The notes beneath the pieces were generated by a model that saw only the letters and a list, made by a program, of their open reading frames with translations, searched no databases and had not been told where the DNA came from. Positions 47,563-57,842 of a stretch of DNA of 64,000 nt are shown here, piece after piece; positions within the stretch are counted from its first letter, which is position 1; each line of letters opens with the position of its first letter. Origin of the DNA: Zobellella taiwanensis (GTDB lineage Bacteria > Pseudomonadota > Gammaproteobacteria > Enterobacterales > Aeromonadaceae); assembly GCF_003012795.1 (NCBI RefSeq), contig NZ_PXYH01000023.1:1-64000 (forward strand). Direction: 5' to 3'. The translations under genes and the position numbers were made by a program.

Positions 47563-48492
47563 ATGTCCGTCAAGACCATGCACACCCAGGAAGTCAAAGA
47601 ACTGCTGGAAAAAGTAGCCGGCCTGAACCAGACCGGCGGCAACGAGCGGGTAAAAACCATCGTTCACCGTGTGATGCACGATGTCTTCCAGATCATTGAA
47701 GATCTCGACATCACGCCCGAAGAATTCTGGAACGCCGTCTACTACATCAACGACCTGGGCAAGAACGGCGAAGCCGCCCTGCTGGCTCCCGGCCTGGGCA
47801 TGGACAAGTACCTGGATATCCGCATGGATGCCGAGGACGAGCAGGCCGGCCTGGCCGGCGGTACTCCGCGTACCATCGAAGGCCCCCTTTACGTGGCCGG
47901 CGCCCCGGTATCCGAGGGCTTCGCCCGCATGGACGACGGCACTCAGGATGGCGAAACCATGATCCTCACCGGTGTGGTCACCGACGAAAACGGCAAGCCG
48001 CTGCCCAACACCCTGGTTGAAATCTGGCACGCCGACCTCAAGGGCGGCTACTCCTACTTCGACAAGTCTCAAAGCGAGTACAACCTGCGTCGCAGCATCC
48101 TGACCGATGCCGAAGGCCGCTACACCGCCCAGAGCATCATTCCGTCCGGTTACGGCTGCCCGCCCGAAGGCTCCACCCAGGCCCTGCTCAACCAGCTCGG
48201 CCGTCACGGTCGTCGCCCGGCGCATATTCACTACTTTGTGTCTCAGCCCGGCTACAAGCACCTGACCACCCAGATCAACCTGGCCGGTGACGAGTACACC
48301 TACGACGATTTCGCCTTCGCCACCCGCGAAGAGTTGGTGTGTGACGCGGTGCGCATTGAAGACGCCGCCGCCGCCGAGCAATACGGCCTGAACAAACCGT
48401 TCACCAAGGTGGAATTCAACATTCAGCTGGTCGTCTCCGACAAACCCGAGCACCAGCAGCGCCACGAACGCAAGCGCGCCCTGGAAGCCTGA
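47563..48492 (+). CDS. catA: catechol 1,2-dioxygenase
   Basis: Intradiol dioxygenase of 309 residues that opens catechol to cis,cis-muconate. An N-terminal helical dimerisation domain (about 1-100) precedes the catalytic beta-sandwich. The ferric iron ligands are Y163, Y197, H221 and H223 (SGYGCPPEG and RPAHIHYF). The ribosome site is AAGGAGCAAGGC. Confidence 0.95.
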   Translation: MSVKTMHTQEVKELLEKVAGLNQTGGNERVKTIVHRVMHDVFQIIEDLDITPEEFWNAVYYINDLGKNGEAALLAPGLGMDKYLDIRMDAEDEQAGLAGGTPRTIEGPLYVAGAPVSEGFARMDDGTQDGETMILTGVVTDENGKPLPNTLVEIWHADLKGGYSYFDKSQSEYNLRRSILTDAEGRYTAQSIIPSGYGCPPEGSTQALLNQLGRHGRRPAHIHYFVSQPGYKHLTTQINLAGDEYTYDDFAFATREELVCDAVRIEDAAAAEQYGLNKPFTKVEFNIQLVVSDKPEHQQRHERKRALEA

Positions 48493-48525
48493 ACCGTTTA
48501 ATTCCCATCAAACCAAGAGATTGCC

Positions 48526-48547
48526 GGCCGCCCCCAGCGGGGCGGCC
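48526..48547 (+). terminator. hairpin between catA and benA
   Basis: GGCCGCCCC-CAGC-GGGGCGGCC is a perfect 9-bp stem without a T-run in the 100-base gap. It may weaken read-through or be an mRNA processing site between the cat and ben parts. Confidence 0.5.
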
Positions 48548-48592
48548 CGGGAAGACTCACGCCCGACAACGGCATCACATGGAGTGACACAG

Positions 48593-49969
48593 ATGACACG
48601 CCAGCTTGATCGACTCGAGAATAAAATCCGCCATGCGGTAGAAGCAGATCCGCAAACCGGTCACTACCGCTGCGATCGCGGCATTTTCACCGACCAGGAA
48701 CTGTTCGACCTGGAAATGAAGCACATCTTCGAAGGCAACTGGATCTACCTGGCCCACGAAAGCCAGGTGGAAAATCCCGGTGACTACTTCACCACTACTG
48801 TCGGCCGCCAGCCGGTGGTGATCACCCGCACCAAGGACGGCGAGCTGCGCGCCCTGCTCAACACCTGCTCCCACCGGGGTGCCACCCTGTGCCGTAAAAA
48901 GCGCGGCAACAAGACCTCCTTCACCTGCCCCTTCCACGGCTGGACCTTCAAGAACGACGGCCAGCTGCTGAAGGCCCGGGATCAGAAGAAGGGCGGCTAC
49001 CCGGACAGCTTCAGTACCGACGGCTCCCACGATCTCAAGCAGTTGCCGAAGTTCGAATCCTACCGCGGCTTTCTGTTCGGCAGCCTCAGCGCCGACGTGC
49101 AGCCGTTGCAGGAATACCTGGGCGAAACCACCAAGATCATCGACAACATCGTCGATCAGGCGGAAGACGGCCTGGAAGTGCTGCGCGGCAGCTCCACCTA
49201 TACCTATGAAGGCAACTGGAAGCTGACCGCCGAAAACGGCGCCGACGGCTACCACGTGGGCACGGTGCACTGGAACTACCTGTCCACCATGAGCCAGCGC
49301 AACTACGAGAAGGGCGGCACCGAGGCGGTGGACGCCAAGAGCTGGTCCAACGAGGGCGGCTTCTATTCCTTCGACAACGGCCACATGATGCTGTGGACCC
49401 GGCTGACCAACCCCCAGGTACGCCCGGTGTACAACCACCTGCAGCGGCTGCAGGAAAAAGTGGGCGAGGCCCGGGCCGACGCCATCGTCAACACCACCAA
49501 GAACCTGTGTCTGTACCCCAACGTCTACCTGATGGATCAGTTCTCCACCCAGATCCGGGTGCTGCGCCCCATCTCCGTCAACAAGACCGAGATCACCATC
49601 TACTGCTGGGCGCCGAAGAACGAGCCGGCCGCCGACCGCGCCAAGCGCATCCGCCAGTACGAAGACTTCTTCAATGTCAGCGGCATGGGGACCCCGGACG
49701 ACCTGGAAGAATTCCGCGCCTGCCAGCAGGGCTACGAGGCCAGCGGCCTGAAGTGGAACGACATGAGCCGGGGCGCCGCCCACTGGATTGACGGCCCGGA
49801 CGCCGGCGCCGAGCGCATCGGTCTCAAGCCCCTGCTGAGCGGCGCCAAGCCGGAAGACGAAGGGCTGTACGTCACCCACCACCAGCACTGGGTAAAAGAA
49901 ATGCTGCAGGCGGTCGAAACCGAGCGCGCCCGCCTGATCTCCATCACCGAACAGGAGGCTTCCGCATGA
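48593..49969 (+). CDS. benA: benzoate 1,2-dioxygenase alpha subunit
   Basis: Large Rieske oxygenase subunit, 458 residues, that with BenB and BenC dihydroxylates benzoate. The Rieske ligands are C92, H94, C112 and H115. The catalytic iron site is H221 and H226 with bridging D218 in [13 protein letters not shown]. The start at 48593 has GGAG upstream; the open extension to 48521 contains the hairpin and is dropped. Confidence 0.95.
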   Translation: MTRQLDRLENKIRHAVEADPQTGHYRCDRGIFTDQELFDLEMKHIFEGNWIYLAHESQVENPGDYFTTTVGRQPVVITRTKDGELRALLNTCSHRGATLCRKKRGNKTSFTCPFHGWTFKNDGQLLKARDQKKGGYPDSFSTDGSHDLKQLPKFESYRGFLFGSLSADVQPLQEYLGETTKIIDNIVDQAEDGLEVLRGSSTYTYEGNWKLTAENGADGYHVGTVHWNYLSTMSQRNYEKGGTEAVDAKSWSNEGGFYSFDNGHMMLWTRLTNPQVRPVYNHLQRLQEKVGEARADAIVNTTKNLCLYPNVYLMDQFSTQIRVLRPISVNKTEITIYCWAPKNEPAADRAKRIRQYEDFFNVSGMGTPDDLEEFRACQQGYEASGLKWNDMSRGAAHWIDGPDAGAERIGLKPLLSGAKPEDEGLYVTHHQHWVKEMLQAVETERARLISITEQEASA

Positions 49970-50457
49970 GCATGAGCTTTGAACACATCCAGGCCTTTAT
50001 TCACCGGGAAGCCCGCCTGCTGGACGACCGCCAGTGGGACGAATGGCTGCAGTGCTACCACGAAGAGGTAGTGTACTGGATGCCCGCATGGGACGACGAA
50101 GACCAGCTGACCGAGGATCCCCAGCGGGAAATCTCGCTCATCTATTACCCCAACCGTAAGGGCCTGGAAGACCGCGTCTACCGCATCAAGACCGAGCGCT
50201 CCGGCGCAAGCTCCTTGCCCGAGCCGCGCACCACCCACCTGACCACCAACCTGGAGATCCTGGAGCGGGAAGGCGACACCGTGAAGCTGCGCTTCAACTG
50301 GCAGACCAACAGCCACCGCTACAACCAGACCCAGAGTTTTTTCGGCACCTCCTTCTACACCCTGGACACCCGCGGTGAGCAGCCGGTGATCACCGAGAAG
50401 AAGATCATCCTGAACAACGACTACATCAATCAGGTGATTGATATCTATCACCTGTAA
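49966..50457 (+). CDS. benB: benzoate 1,2-dioxygenase beta subunit
   Basis: Small structural subunit of the aromatic-ring dioxygenase, 163 residues, with the cone-shaped NTF2-like fold. [16 protein letters not shown] and [11 protein letters not shown] are characteristic. It overlaps the benA stop by ATGA, so the alpha and beta chains are made together. Confidence 0.95.
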   Translation: MSMSFEHIQAFIHREARLLDDRQWDEWLQCYHEEVVYWMPAWDDEDQLTEDPQREISLIYYPNRKGLEDRVYRIKTERSGASSLPEPRTTHLTTNLEILEREGDTVKLRFNWQTNSHRYNQTQSFFGTSFYTLDTRGEQPVITEKKIILNNDYINQVIDIYHL

Positions 50458-50474
50458 TGAGTAGGGAGAGCATC

Positions 50475-51503
50475 ATGAGCTACAACATAGCCCTCAATTT
50501 CGAAGACGGCGTCACCCGCTTCATCCGCTGCAACGAAGGCGAAACCGTGCTGGACGCGGCCTACCGCAACCAAATCAAGCTGCCCATGGACTGCTCCGAC
50601 GGCGTCTGCGGCACCTGCAAGGGCAGCTGCCGCCAGGGCAGCTTCGACCTGGGCGACGAATACATCGACGAGGCGCTCACCGATGAGGAAGTGGCCGAGG
50701 GCAAGGTGCTCACCTGCCAGATGGTGCCCTCCAGCGACTGTGTGGTGGACATTCCCGCCGCCTCCACCCTGTGCAAGACCGGCCAGGCGGAGTTTGGCGG
50801 TACCCTGGCGGAGGTGAATCTGATCTCCCCCACCGCCATCGAACTTAAGGTGAGCGCGGACCAGGACATTCCCTTCCTGCCGGGCCAGTACGTCAACATC
50901 AAGGTACCGGGCAGCGAGGAAAGCCGCGCCTACTCCTTCAGCTCGCGCCCGGGCAGCCGGGAGCTGAGCTTTTTGATCCGCAACGTACCGGGCGGCCTGA
51001 TGAGCTCCTGGCTGGTGGGCCAGGCCCTGGCCGGCGACCGGCTGAGCCTGACCGGTCCCATGGGCGTGTTCTATCTGCGTCCGGTGGCGCGCCCGGTGCT
51101 GATGCTGGCCGGCGGTACCGGCCTGGCGCCCTTCCTGGCGATGCTGGAAGATCTCAGGGCCAAGGGCTGCGACCAGCCGGTGCACCTGATCTACGGCGTG
51201 ACCAACGACGACGACCTGGTCGGGGTCGAGGCGCTGGAGCGCTTCGCCGCCGAGATCGACAACTTCAGCTTCAAGACGGTGGTGGCCAGCCCCGACAGCG
51301 CCCACCCGCGCAAGGGCTATGTCACCAACCACATGGAAGATGCCCCCATCCAGCACGGTGAGGTGGACGTCTACCTGTGCGGGCCGCCCCCCATGGTGGA
51401 CGCGGTGCTGGGTTACTTCCGGGAGCAGGGCATCCAGCCCACGTCCTTCCACTACGAGAAGTTCAGCCCCAGCGTGGCGGCCGTCTCGGAGCAGGTGGCA
51501 TGA
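50475..51503 (+). CDS. benC: benzoate 1,2-dioxygenase reductase
   Basis: Electron-transfer subunit of 342 residues. An N-terminal 2Fe-2S ferredoxin domain (C40-x4-C45-x2-C48, later C in LTCQMV) is followed by an FAD domain (RAYSFSSRPG) and an NADH domain (LAGGTGLAPFLAML, YLCGPPPMVDAV). The ATG at 50475 has AGGGAG upstream; the upstream ATG at 50457 overlaps the benB stop and is less likely. Confidence 0.95.
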   Translation: MSYNIALNFEDGVTRFIRCNEGETVLDAAYRNQIKLPMDCSDGVCGTCKGSCRQGSFDLGDEYIDEALTDEEVAEGKVLTCQMVPSSDCVVDIPAASTLCKTGQAEFGGTLAEVNLISPTAIELKVSADQDIPFLPGQYVNIKVPGSEESRAYSFSSRPGSRELSFLIRNVPGGLMSSWLVGQALAGDRLSLTGPMGVFYLRPVARPVLMLAGGTGLAPFLAMLEDLRAKGCDQPVHLIYGVTNDDDLVGVEALERFAAEIDNFSFKTVVASPDSAHPRKGYVTNHMEDAPIQHGEVDVYLCGPPPMVDAVLGYFREQGIQPTSFHYEKFSPSVAAVSEQVA

Positions 51504-52279
51504 GTGCCCGCTTCACCGGCAAGGTGATGGTGATTACCGGCGCCGCTCAGGGCATAGGCCGGCGGGTGGCCGAGCGGGCGGCGGCGGAAGGCGCCCGCCT
51601 GGTGCTGGCGGACCTGGCGGATTACGTGCATGAGCTGGCGGCGGAGCTGACCCAACAGGGCGCCGAGACCCTGGCGGTGCAGGCCGATCTGGAAACCTGG
51701 GACGGGGCCGAGACCCTGATGACCAAAGCCCATGAGCGGTTCGGCCGCATCGATGTGCTGGTCAACAACGTAGGCGGCACCATCTGGGCCCAGCCTTACG
51801 AGCACTACAGCCCGGAGCAGATCCAGAAGGAAATCCAGCGCTCCCTGTTCCCCACCCTGTGGTGCTGCCGGGCGGTGCTGCCCCATATGGTGGCGCAGCA
51901 GGGCGGCGCCATCGTCAATGTGTCGTCGGTAGCCACCCGCGGCCTGATGCGGGTGCCCTACGGCGCCGCCAAGGGCGGGGTCAACGCCATGACCGTCAAC
52001 CTGGCCTTTGAATACGCCGAACACGGCATTCGGGTCAACGCCACCGCTCCCGGCGGCACCGAGGCGCCGCCCCGGCTGACCCCGCGCAACAACGAGGCCC
52101 AGGGCGAACGGGAGCAGCAGTGGTACCAGACCCTGGTCGAGCAGACCAAATCGACCAGCCTGATGCACCGCTACGGCACCCTGGACGAGCAGGCGGCGGC
52201 CATTTTGTTCCTGGCCTCCGACGAGGCCAGCTATATCACCGGCACCATTCTGCCGGTGGCCGGGGGCGATCTCGGCTGA
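51500..52279 (+). CDS. benD: benzoate diol dehydrogenase
   Basis: SDR of 259 residues that oxidises and decarboxylates the benzoate cis-dihydrodiol to catechol. ITGAAQGIG binds NAD; NNVGGTIW, the serine in VSSVATRG and YxxxK in YGAAKGG are the active-site parts. It overlaps benC by ATGA; a longer open frame to 51377 lies within benC. Confidence 0.94.
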   Translation: MSARFTGKVMVITGAAQGIGRRVAERAAAEGARLVLADLADYVHELAAELTQQGAETLAVQADLETWDGAETLMTKAHERFGRIDVLVNNVGGTIWAQPYEHYSPEQIQKEIQRSLFPTLWCCRAVLPHMVAQQGGAIVNVSSVATRGLMRVPYGAAKGGVNAMTVNLAFEYAEHGIRVNATAPGGTEAPPRLTPRNNEAQGEREQQWYQTLVEQTKSTSLMHRYGTLDEQAAAILFLASDEASYITGTILPVAGGDLG

Positions 52280-52290
52280 TAAACCAACAG

Positions 52291-52320
52291 GGCTGCCCGA
52301 GGATGGGTAGCCTTTTTTTT
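52291..52320 (+). terminator. terminator after benD
   Basis: GGCTGCCC-GAGGAT-GGGTAGCC (one G-T pair) followed by eight T residues. It ends the enzyme operon before the transporter genes. Confidence 0.85.
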
Positions 52321-52375
52321 GCCCGCAGGGGCCAATCCGACTCCTGGATTAAGGAAAAATACGGAGTAATACCCG

Positions 52376-53716
52376 ATGAGACAAATAGATGTAAACCAGA
52401 CCATAGACAACGCCAGCTTTACCCCTTTCCACTGGAGGGTGTTGTTCTGGTGTACCCTGATTATCATTTTCGACGGCTACGACCTGGTCATTTACGGGGT
52501 GGTGTTGCCGCTGCTGATGGAACAGTGGCAGCTCAACCCCTATGTGGCCGGCCTGCTGGGCAGCAGCGCCCTGTTTGGCATGATGTTCGGCGCCATGGGC
52601 TTTGGCATGTTGTCGGACAAGCTCGGCCGCAAAAAAACCATACTGATGTGCGTGGTGCTGTTCAGCCTCACCACAGTGCTCAACGGCCTGGCCAGCAACG
52701 CCTGGCAGTTCGGCCTGCTGCGCTTTATCGCCGGCCTCGGCATCGGCGGCGTCATGCCCAATGTGGTGTCGCTGATGAGCGAATACTCGCCCAAGCGAAA
52801 CCGCAGCACCCTGGTGGCGCTGATGTTCAGCGGCTACGCGGTGGGCGGCATGATGTCCGCCGGCCTGGGCATCTGGATAGTGCCCAACTACGGCTGGGAG
52901 ATCATGTTCTACCTGGCCGCAGTACCCCTGCTGCTGCTGCCGCTGATGATCAAATTCCTGCCCGAGTCGGTCGCCTTCCTGATGGCCCAGAACCGCCAGG
53001 AAGAGGCCCGGGCACTGCTGCAGAAGGTGGCGCCAGAGCAACAAATCACCGACCGGGATGAGCTGGTGGTGCCCAAGGTCGAGGTGAAGAAGGCGCCGGT
53101 GCTGGAGCTGCTGCGCGGCGGCCGTACCCTCAGCACCCTGATGTTCTGGACCGCCTTCTTCTGCTGCCTGCTGATGGTCTATGCCCTGGGCTCCTGGCTG
53201 CCCAAGCTGATGTCCGCTGCCGGTTACGAGCTGGGCTCCAGTCTGATGTTCCTGATGGTGCTCAACATCGGTGCCATCGTCGGTGCCGTGGGCGGCGGCT
53301 GGCTGGCCGATCGCTTCTCGCTGCGCTCGGTGCTGGCCAGCTTCTTTATGCTGGCTTCCGCCTCCCTGGTGCTGCTCGGCTACCCCCACCCCATGTGGCT
53401 GCTGTACAGCCTGATGGCCGTGGCCGGCGCCACCACCATCGGCTCGCAGATCCTGCTGTATGCCTATGTGGCCCAGTTCTACCCGGCCGACATCCGCTCC
53501 ACCGCCCTGGGCTGGGCGTCGGGCATCGGCCGTAACGGCGCCATCGTCGGCCCCATGCTTGGCGGCACCCTGCTGGCCCTGGCGCTGCCGCACCAGATGA
53601 ACTTCCTGGCCCTGGCGATTCCCGGCGCCATCGCCACCGTCGCCATCGCCCTGGTGGGCCGGCGCGTTGGCGCCCGCCAGCCCGCCGCCGAGGCCGGTGC
53701 GGCGACCCAGGGCTAA
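52376..53716 (+). CDS. benK: benzoate transporter, MFS (aromatic acid:H+ symporter)
   Basis: Major facilitator of 446 residues with twelve helices, of the aromatic acid:H+ symporter group (BenK/PcaK). FDGYDLVIYGVVLP in the first helix carries the conserved Asp pair of this group, and GMLSDKLGRKK is the loop 2-3 motif. It would bring benzoate into the cytoplasm. It is separated from benD by a terminator, so it may have its own promoter. Confidence 0.9.
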   Translation: MRQIDVNQTIDNASFTPFHWRVLFWCTLIIIFDGYDLVIYGVVLPLLMEQWQLNPYVAGLLGSSALFGMMFGAMGFGMLSDKLGRKKTILMCVVLFSLTTVLNGLASNAWQFGLLRFIAGLGIGGVMPNVVSLMSEYSPKRNRSTLVALMFSGYAVGGMMSAGLGIWIVPNYGWEIMFYLAAVPLLLLPLMIKFLPESVAFLMAQNRQEEARALLQKVAPEQQITDRDELVVPKVEVKKAPVLELLRGGRTLSTLMFWTAFFCCLLMVYALGSWLPKLMSAAGYELGSSLMFLMVLNIGAIVGAVGGGWLADRFSLRSVLASFFMLASASLVLLGYPHPMWLLYSLMAVAGATTIGSQILLYAYVAQFYPADIRSTALGWASGIGRNGAIVGPMLGGTLLALALPHQMNFLALAIPGAIATVAIALVGRRVGARQPAAEAGAATQG

Positions 53717-53734
53717 ACCCTGGCGGCGATAACC

Positions 53735-53759
53735 CTGGCCCCGGCCTTGTGCCGGGGCC
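53735..53759 (+). terminator. hairpin between benK and benE
   Basis: TGGCCCCGGC-CTTGT-GCCGGGGCCA is a perfect 10-bp stem followed by TACTATTTTC. Partial termination is likely. Confidence 0.55.
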
Positions 53760-53793
53760 ATACTATTTTCTCTTGTTTTCACAGGAGCCGGAT

Positions 53794-55005
53794 ATGACCT
53801 CTTTTCTGCGCGATCTGTCGCTGCCGGCGGTGGCCGCCGGCTTTCTGGCGGTGCTGGTGTCCTACGCCGGGCCACTCGCCATCTTCTTCCAGGCCGGCGC
53901 CAGCGCCGGCGTGTCCCAGGAGATGATGACCTCCTGGGTATGGGCTATTTCCCTCGGCGCCGCCGTCTCCGGCATGGTGCTGTCGTTCTGGCTCAGGGCG
54001 CCGGTGGTCACCGCCTGGTCGGCCCCGGGCACCGCCCTGCTGGTGACCCTGTTTCCCGACTTGTCCCTCAACGAGGCGGTAGGCGCCTACTTCACCGCCG
54101 CCGCCATCACCCTGGTGATCGGCCTGTCCGGCAGTTTCGACGCCCTGGTGCGCGCCATTCCCAGGGGCGTGGCCGCCGGCATGATGGCCGGCATCCTGTT
54201 CCAGTTCGGGGCGGGCGCCTTCACCGCCATCGACGGCTCCCCCGCCCTGGCCCTCGGCATGCTGGGCGCCTATCTGCTGGGCCGCCGTTGCTGGCCCAAG
54301 TACAGCCTGATCCTGTTGCTGCTGACCGGCATTGGACTGGCGGTGGCGCTGGAAGGGGCCTCCCTGGCCGGCCTGCGCTGGGAGCTGGCCACCCCACAGC
54401 TGATCAAACCGGAATGGTCGCTGGCCGCCACCCTGAGCCTGGCGCTGCCGCTGGTGCTGGTTAGCCTGTCCGGCCAGTTCCTGCCGGGCATGGCCATCTT
54501 GCAGGGCGCCGGCTACCGGGTGCCGGCCCGGCCGGTGCTCGCCGTGACCAGCCTGGCGTCTTTGCCCATGGCGCTGTTCGGCGGTATCAGCATAGTGGTG
54601 GCGGCCATCACCGCCGCCATCTGCGCCGGCAAGGACGCCCACGAGGATCCCAAGCGGCGCTATGTGGCCGGAGTGTTCAACGGCGTTTTCTACCTGGTGG
54701 GCGGCCTGTTCGCCGGCACCATAGTGAGCCTGTTCACCTCGCTGCCGGTGGCCTTTGTAGCGGTGTTGGCCGGCCTGGCGTTGCTCGGCGCCATTGGCGG
54801 CAACCTCGCCGCCGCACTGGAACAGCCAAAAGGGCGGGAAGCGGCGCTGATCGCCTTTATCGTCACCGCCTCGGGGCTGTCGCTGTTCGGGCTGTCGTCG
54901 GCCCTGTGGGGCGTGGTGTTCGGCCTGACGGCCCATCTGGTGCTGGACGGACACATCGCCCTGCCCCGGGCACGACCGGCGGCCGACGGGGAAAAAGCCT
55001 CCTGA
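53794..55005 (+). CDS. benE: benzoate transporter BenE
   Basis: BenE-family membrane transporter, 403 residues and about twelve helices, of the nucleobase-ascorbate-type fold. SYAGPLAIFFQAG, WSAPGTALL and SGQFLPGMAIL are typical. The ATG at 53794 has AGGAG upstream; the extension to 53749 contains a hairpin. It is a second benzoate carrier beside BenK. Confidence 0.93.
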   Translation: MTSFLRDLSLPAVAAGFLAVLVSYAGPLAIFFQAGASAGVSQEMMTSWVWAISLGAAVSGMVLSFWLRAPVVTAWSAPGTALLVTLFPDLSLNEAVGAYFTAAAITLVIGLSGSFDALVRAIPRGVAAGMMAGILFQFGAGAFTAIDGSPALALGMLGAYLLGRRCWPKYSLILLLLTGIGLAVALEGASLAGLRWELATPQLIKPEWSLAATLSLALPLVLVSLSGQFLPGMAILQGAGYRVPARPVLAVTSLASLPMALFGGISIVVAAITAAICAGKDAHEDPKRRYVAGVFNGVFYLVGGLFAGTIVSLFTSLPVAFVAVLAGLALLGAIGGNLAAALEQPKGREAALIAFIVTASGLSLFGLSSALWGVVFGLTAHLVLDGHIALPRARPAADGEKAS

Positions 55006-55152
55006 GCAGGCCGGGCGGATCCGGGGCCGGATCCGCCACCATATATCCACTTTTGCTTATATATTCCAAAACCGACTATCAAATATGGTTTAAATACTCC
55101 AATCGCATATTAAACTGCTCACCAGATCCTATCCTGTCCCTGGAGTTCAATT

Positions 55153-56154
55153 ATGCGTAAATCTCTTCTGGCTTCCGTGCTGTTTGCCGCCGGCCTGAGC
55201 GCCTTGCCGCTCCAGGCCAAGGAACTGCTCAACAGCAGCTACGACATCGCCCGCGAGCTGTTTGCCGAGATCAATCCGGTGTTTGTGAAGCACTGGCAGG
55301 AGCAAACCGGCGAGACCCTGGAGATCAAACAGTCTCACGCCGGCTCTTCCCGCCAGGCCCAGGCCATTCTGCAGGGCCTGCGCGCCGACGTGGTGACCTA
55401 CAACCAGGTGACCGACGTGGACGTGCTGCACCAGAAAGGCGACCTGATCCCCGCCGACTGGAAAGCCCGCCTGCCCAACGACAGCTCACCCTATTTCTCC
55501 ACCATGGCCTTCCTGGTGCGCAAGGACAACCCCAAGAATATCAAGGGCTGGGAAGATCTGGGCCGGGACGACGTCCAGTCGGTGCTGCCCAACCCCAAGA
55601 CCTCGGGCAACGGCCGCTACAGCTACCTGGCCGCCTGGGGCGCGGCGCACCTCCAGCATGAGGGCGACGAGGAAAAAATCCGCGAACAGGTAGGTAACTT
55701 CATCAAACAGGTGGCGGTATTCGATACCGGCGGCCGGGGCGCCACCACTACCTTTGTGGAGCGCGGCATCGGCGATGTGCTGATCACCTTCGAGTCGGAA
55801 GTAAACAATATCCGCAACCAGTATCCGGACCAGGCCTTTGAGGTGGTGGTGCCGCCGGTGGACGTGCTGGCCGAATTCCCGGTCACCTGGATCGACCGCA
55901 ACGTGGAACGCAACGGCACCGCCGACGCCGCCAGGGCCTACCTGGAATTCCTCTACACCCCCGAGGCCCAGCGTATCCTGGCCAATTACTACTATCGGGT
56001 ACACAACGAGGACGTCGCCGCCGAGGTGGCCGATCGCTTCCCCGCCACCGAACTGTTCAAGGTAGAAGACATCTTCGGCAGTTGGGAGCAGGCAATGCAG
56101 GACCACTTCGCCAACGGCGGCAGCCTGGATCAGCTGCAGGCCCGGGGTCGTTAA
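55153..56154 (+). CDS. sbp: sulfate/thiosulfate-binding protein
   Basis: Periplasmic binding protein of 333 residues with a signal peptide ([22 protein letters not shown]). [18 protein letters not shown] and [25 protein letters not shown] are typical of Sbp/CysP. It feeds the CysTWA transporter. It is the first gene of the operon; the 147 bases upstream are AT-rich and would hold the CysB-dependent promoter, which cannot be pinpointed. Sbp and CysP cannot be separated with certainty by eye. Confidence 0.92.
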   Translation: MRKSLLASVLFAAGLSALPLQAKELLNSSYDIARELFAEINPVFVKHWQEQTGETLEIKQSHAGSSRQAQAILQGLRADVVTYNQVTDVDVLHQKGDLIPADWKARLPNDSSPYFSTMAFLVRKDNPKNIKGWEDLGRDDVQSVLPNPKTSGNGRYSYLAAWGAAHLQHEGDEEKIREQVGNFIKQVAVFDTGGRGATTTFVERGIGDVLITFESEVNNIRNQYPDQAFEVVVPPVDVLAEFPVTWIDRNVERNGTADAARAYLEFLYTPEAQRILANYYYRVHNEDVAAEVADRFPATELFKVEDIFGSWEQAMQDHFANGGSLDQLQARGR

Positions 56155-56157
56155 GCG

Positions 56158-56997
56158 ATGGCGGCGCTGCTGGGTACCAAGCGGGTGTTGCCGGGCTTTA
56201 CCCTGAGCCTGGGCACCAGCCTGCTGTTCGTCAGCCTGATCATACTGTTACCCCTCACCGGCCTGGTGATCAACACCAGCCAAATGGGCTGGGAGCAGTA
56301 CTGGCAGGTGGTGACCGACCCGCGGGTGGTGGCCACCTACAAGGTCACCCTCAGCGCCGCCGCCGTGGCCAGCCTGTTCAACCTGGGGTTCGGGCTCTTG
56401 ATGGCCTGGATCCTCACCCGCTACCGCTTTCCCGGCCGGGCCCTGCTCGACGGCCTGATGGATCTGCCCTTCGCCCTGCCCACGGCGGTGGCGGGCCTGA
56501 CCCTGGCCTCGCTGTTCGCCACCAACGGCTGGTACGGCGCCTGGCTGGCGGAGCTGGGCATCAAGGTGTCCTACACCTGGATCGGCATAGTGGTGGCCAT
56601 GGTGTTTACCAGCGTGCCCTTTGTGGTGCGCACCGTGCAGCCGGTGCTGGAAGACCTGGGCCCGGAATACGAAGAAGCCGCCGCTACCCTGGGCGCCAGT
56701 CCCTGGCAGGCCTTTACCAGGGTGGTGCTGCCCGAACTCAAGCCGGCCCTGGTGACCGGCACCGCCCTCGCCTTTACCCGCAGCCTGGGCGAGTTTGGCG
56801 CGGTGATCTTTATTGCCGGCAACATGCCCTGGCAGACCGAGATTACCGCCCTGATGATTTTTATCCGCCTGCAGGAGTTCGACTACGCCGCCGCGAGCGC
56901 CATCGCCAGCGTGGTGCTGCTCGCCTCCTTCGTGCTGCTGTTTGCCATCAACACGGTACAAAGCCGCTTTATGCGCCGTATCCGAGGTAATGCCTGA
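56158..56997 (+). CDS. cysT: sulfate/thiosulfate ABC permease CysT
   Basis: Inner-membrane permease of 279 residues with six helices and the ABC contact loop EYEEAAATLGASPWQAF. It starts three bases after sbp and overlaps the cysW start by one base (TGATG at 56995-56999). It is also called CysU. Confidence 0.94.
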   Translation: MAALLGTKRVLPGFTLSLGTSLLFVSLIILLPLTGLVINTSQMGWEQYWQVVTDPRVVATYKVTLSAAAVASLFNLGFGLLMAWILTRYRFPGRALLDGLMDLPFALPTAVAGLTLASLFATNGWYGAWLAELGIKVSYTWIGIVVAMVFTSVPFVVRTVQPVLEDLGPEYEEAAATLGASPWQAFTRVVLPELKPALVTGTALAFTRSLGEFGAVIFIAGNMPWQTEITALMIFIRLQEFDYAAASAIASVVLLASFVLLFAINTVQSRFMRRIRGNA

Positions 56998-57836
56998 TGG
57001 AACAAAGCCTGGTGCTCAAACCCGCCCGCCCCTGGGGCCGCTGGCTGCTGATTGGCACCGGCGTGGCCTTGACCCTGCTGTTGCTGGTGGTGCCCCTGTT
57101 CGCCATTTTCGCCGGCGCCCTGGCCGCCGGCGTGGGCGGGGTGATCGATAACCTGAACGAACCCGACATGCTGCACGCCATTGGCCTGACCCTGCTGGTG
57201 GCGGCCATTACCGTGCCCATCAACCTGGTGTTCGGCACCCTGCTGGCCTGGCTGGTCACCCGCTTCCGCTTTCCCGGCCGCCAGTTGCTGCTGACCCTGA
57301 TGGACGTGCCCTTTGCCGTCTCGCCGGTGGTGGCCGGCCTGCTCTACCTGCTGATGTACGGCTCCAACGGTCCGGTGGGCGGCTGGCTCGACGGCCACGA
57401 CCTGCAGCTGATGTTCGCCTGGCCCGGCATTGTGATGGTGACGGTGTTCGTCACCTGTCCCTTTGTGGTGCGCGAACTGGTGCCGCTGATGAGCAGCCAG
57501 GGCACCGACTCGGAAGAAGCCGCCGTGTTGCTGGGCGCCAGCGGCTGGCAGCTGTTCCGCAAGGTCACCCTGCCCAATATTCGCTGGGCGCTGCTGTACG
57601 GCGTTATCCTCACCAACGCCCGGGCGGTGGGCGAGTTTGGCGCCGTGTCCGTGGTCTCGGGCGGCATTCGCGGCGAAACCAACACCCTGCCGCTGCATGT
57701 GGAGCTGCTGCACCAGGACTACAACGCCGTCGGCGCCTTTACCGCCGCCGCCCTGCTGACCCTGATGGCGGTGGTCACCCTGATCTTCAAATCCTATCTC
57801 GAGTGGCGCCTGCACCGCGCCGAAGCACAGGAGTAA
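56997..57836 (+). CDS. cysW: sulfate/thiosulfate ABC permease CysW
   Basis: Second permease of the pair, 279 residues, six helices, with the contact loop DSEEAAVLLGASGWQLF. It pairs with CysT to form the sulfate channel driven by CysA, which follows after six bases. Confidence 0.94.
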   Translation: MEQSLVLKPARPWGRWLLIGTGVALTLLLLVVPLFAIFAGALAAGVGGVIDNLNEPDMLHAIGLTLLVAAITVPINLVFGTLLAWLVTRFRFPGRQLLLTLMDVPFAVSPVVAGLLYLLMYGSNGPVGGWLDGHDLQLMFAWPGIVMVTVFVTCPFVVRELVPLMSSQGTDSEEAAVLLGASGWQLFRKVTLPNIRWALLYGVILTNARAVGEFGAVSVVSGGIRGETNTLPLHVELLHQDYNAVGAFTAAALLTLMAVVTLIFKSYLEWRLHRAEAQE

Positions 57837-57842
57837 TCCATC

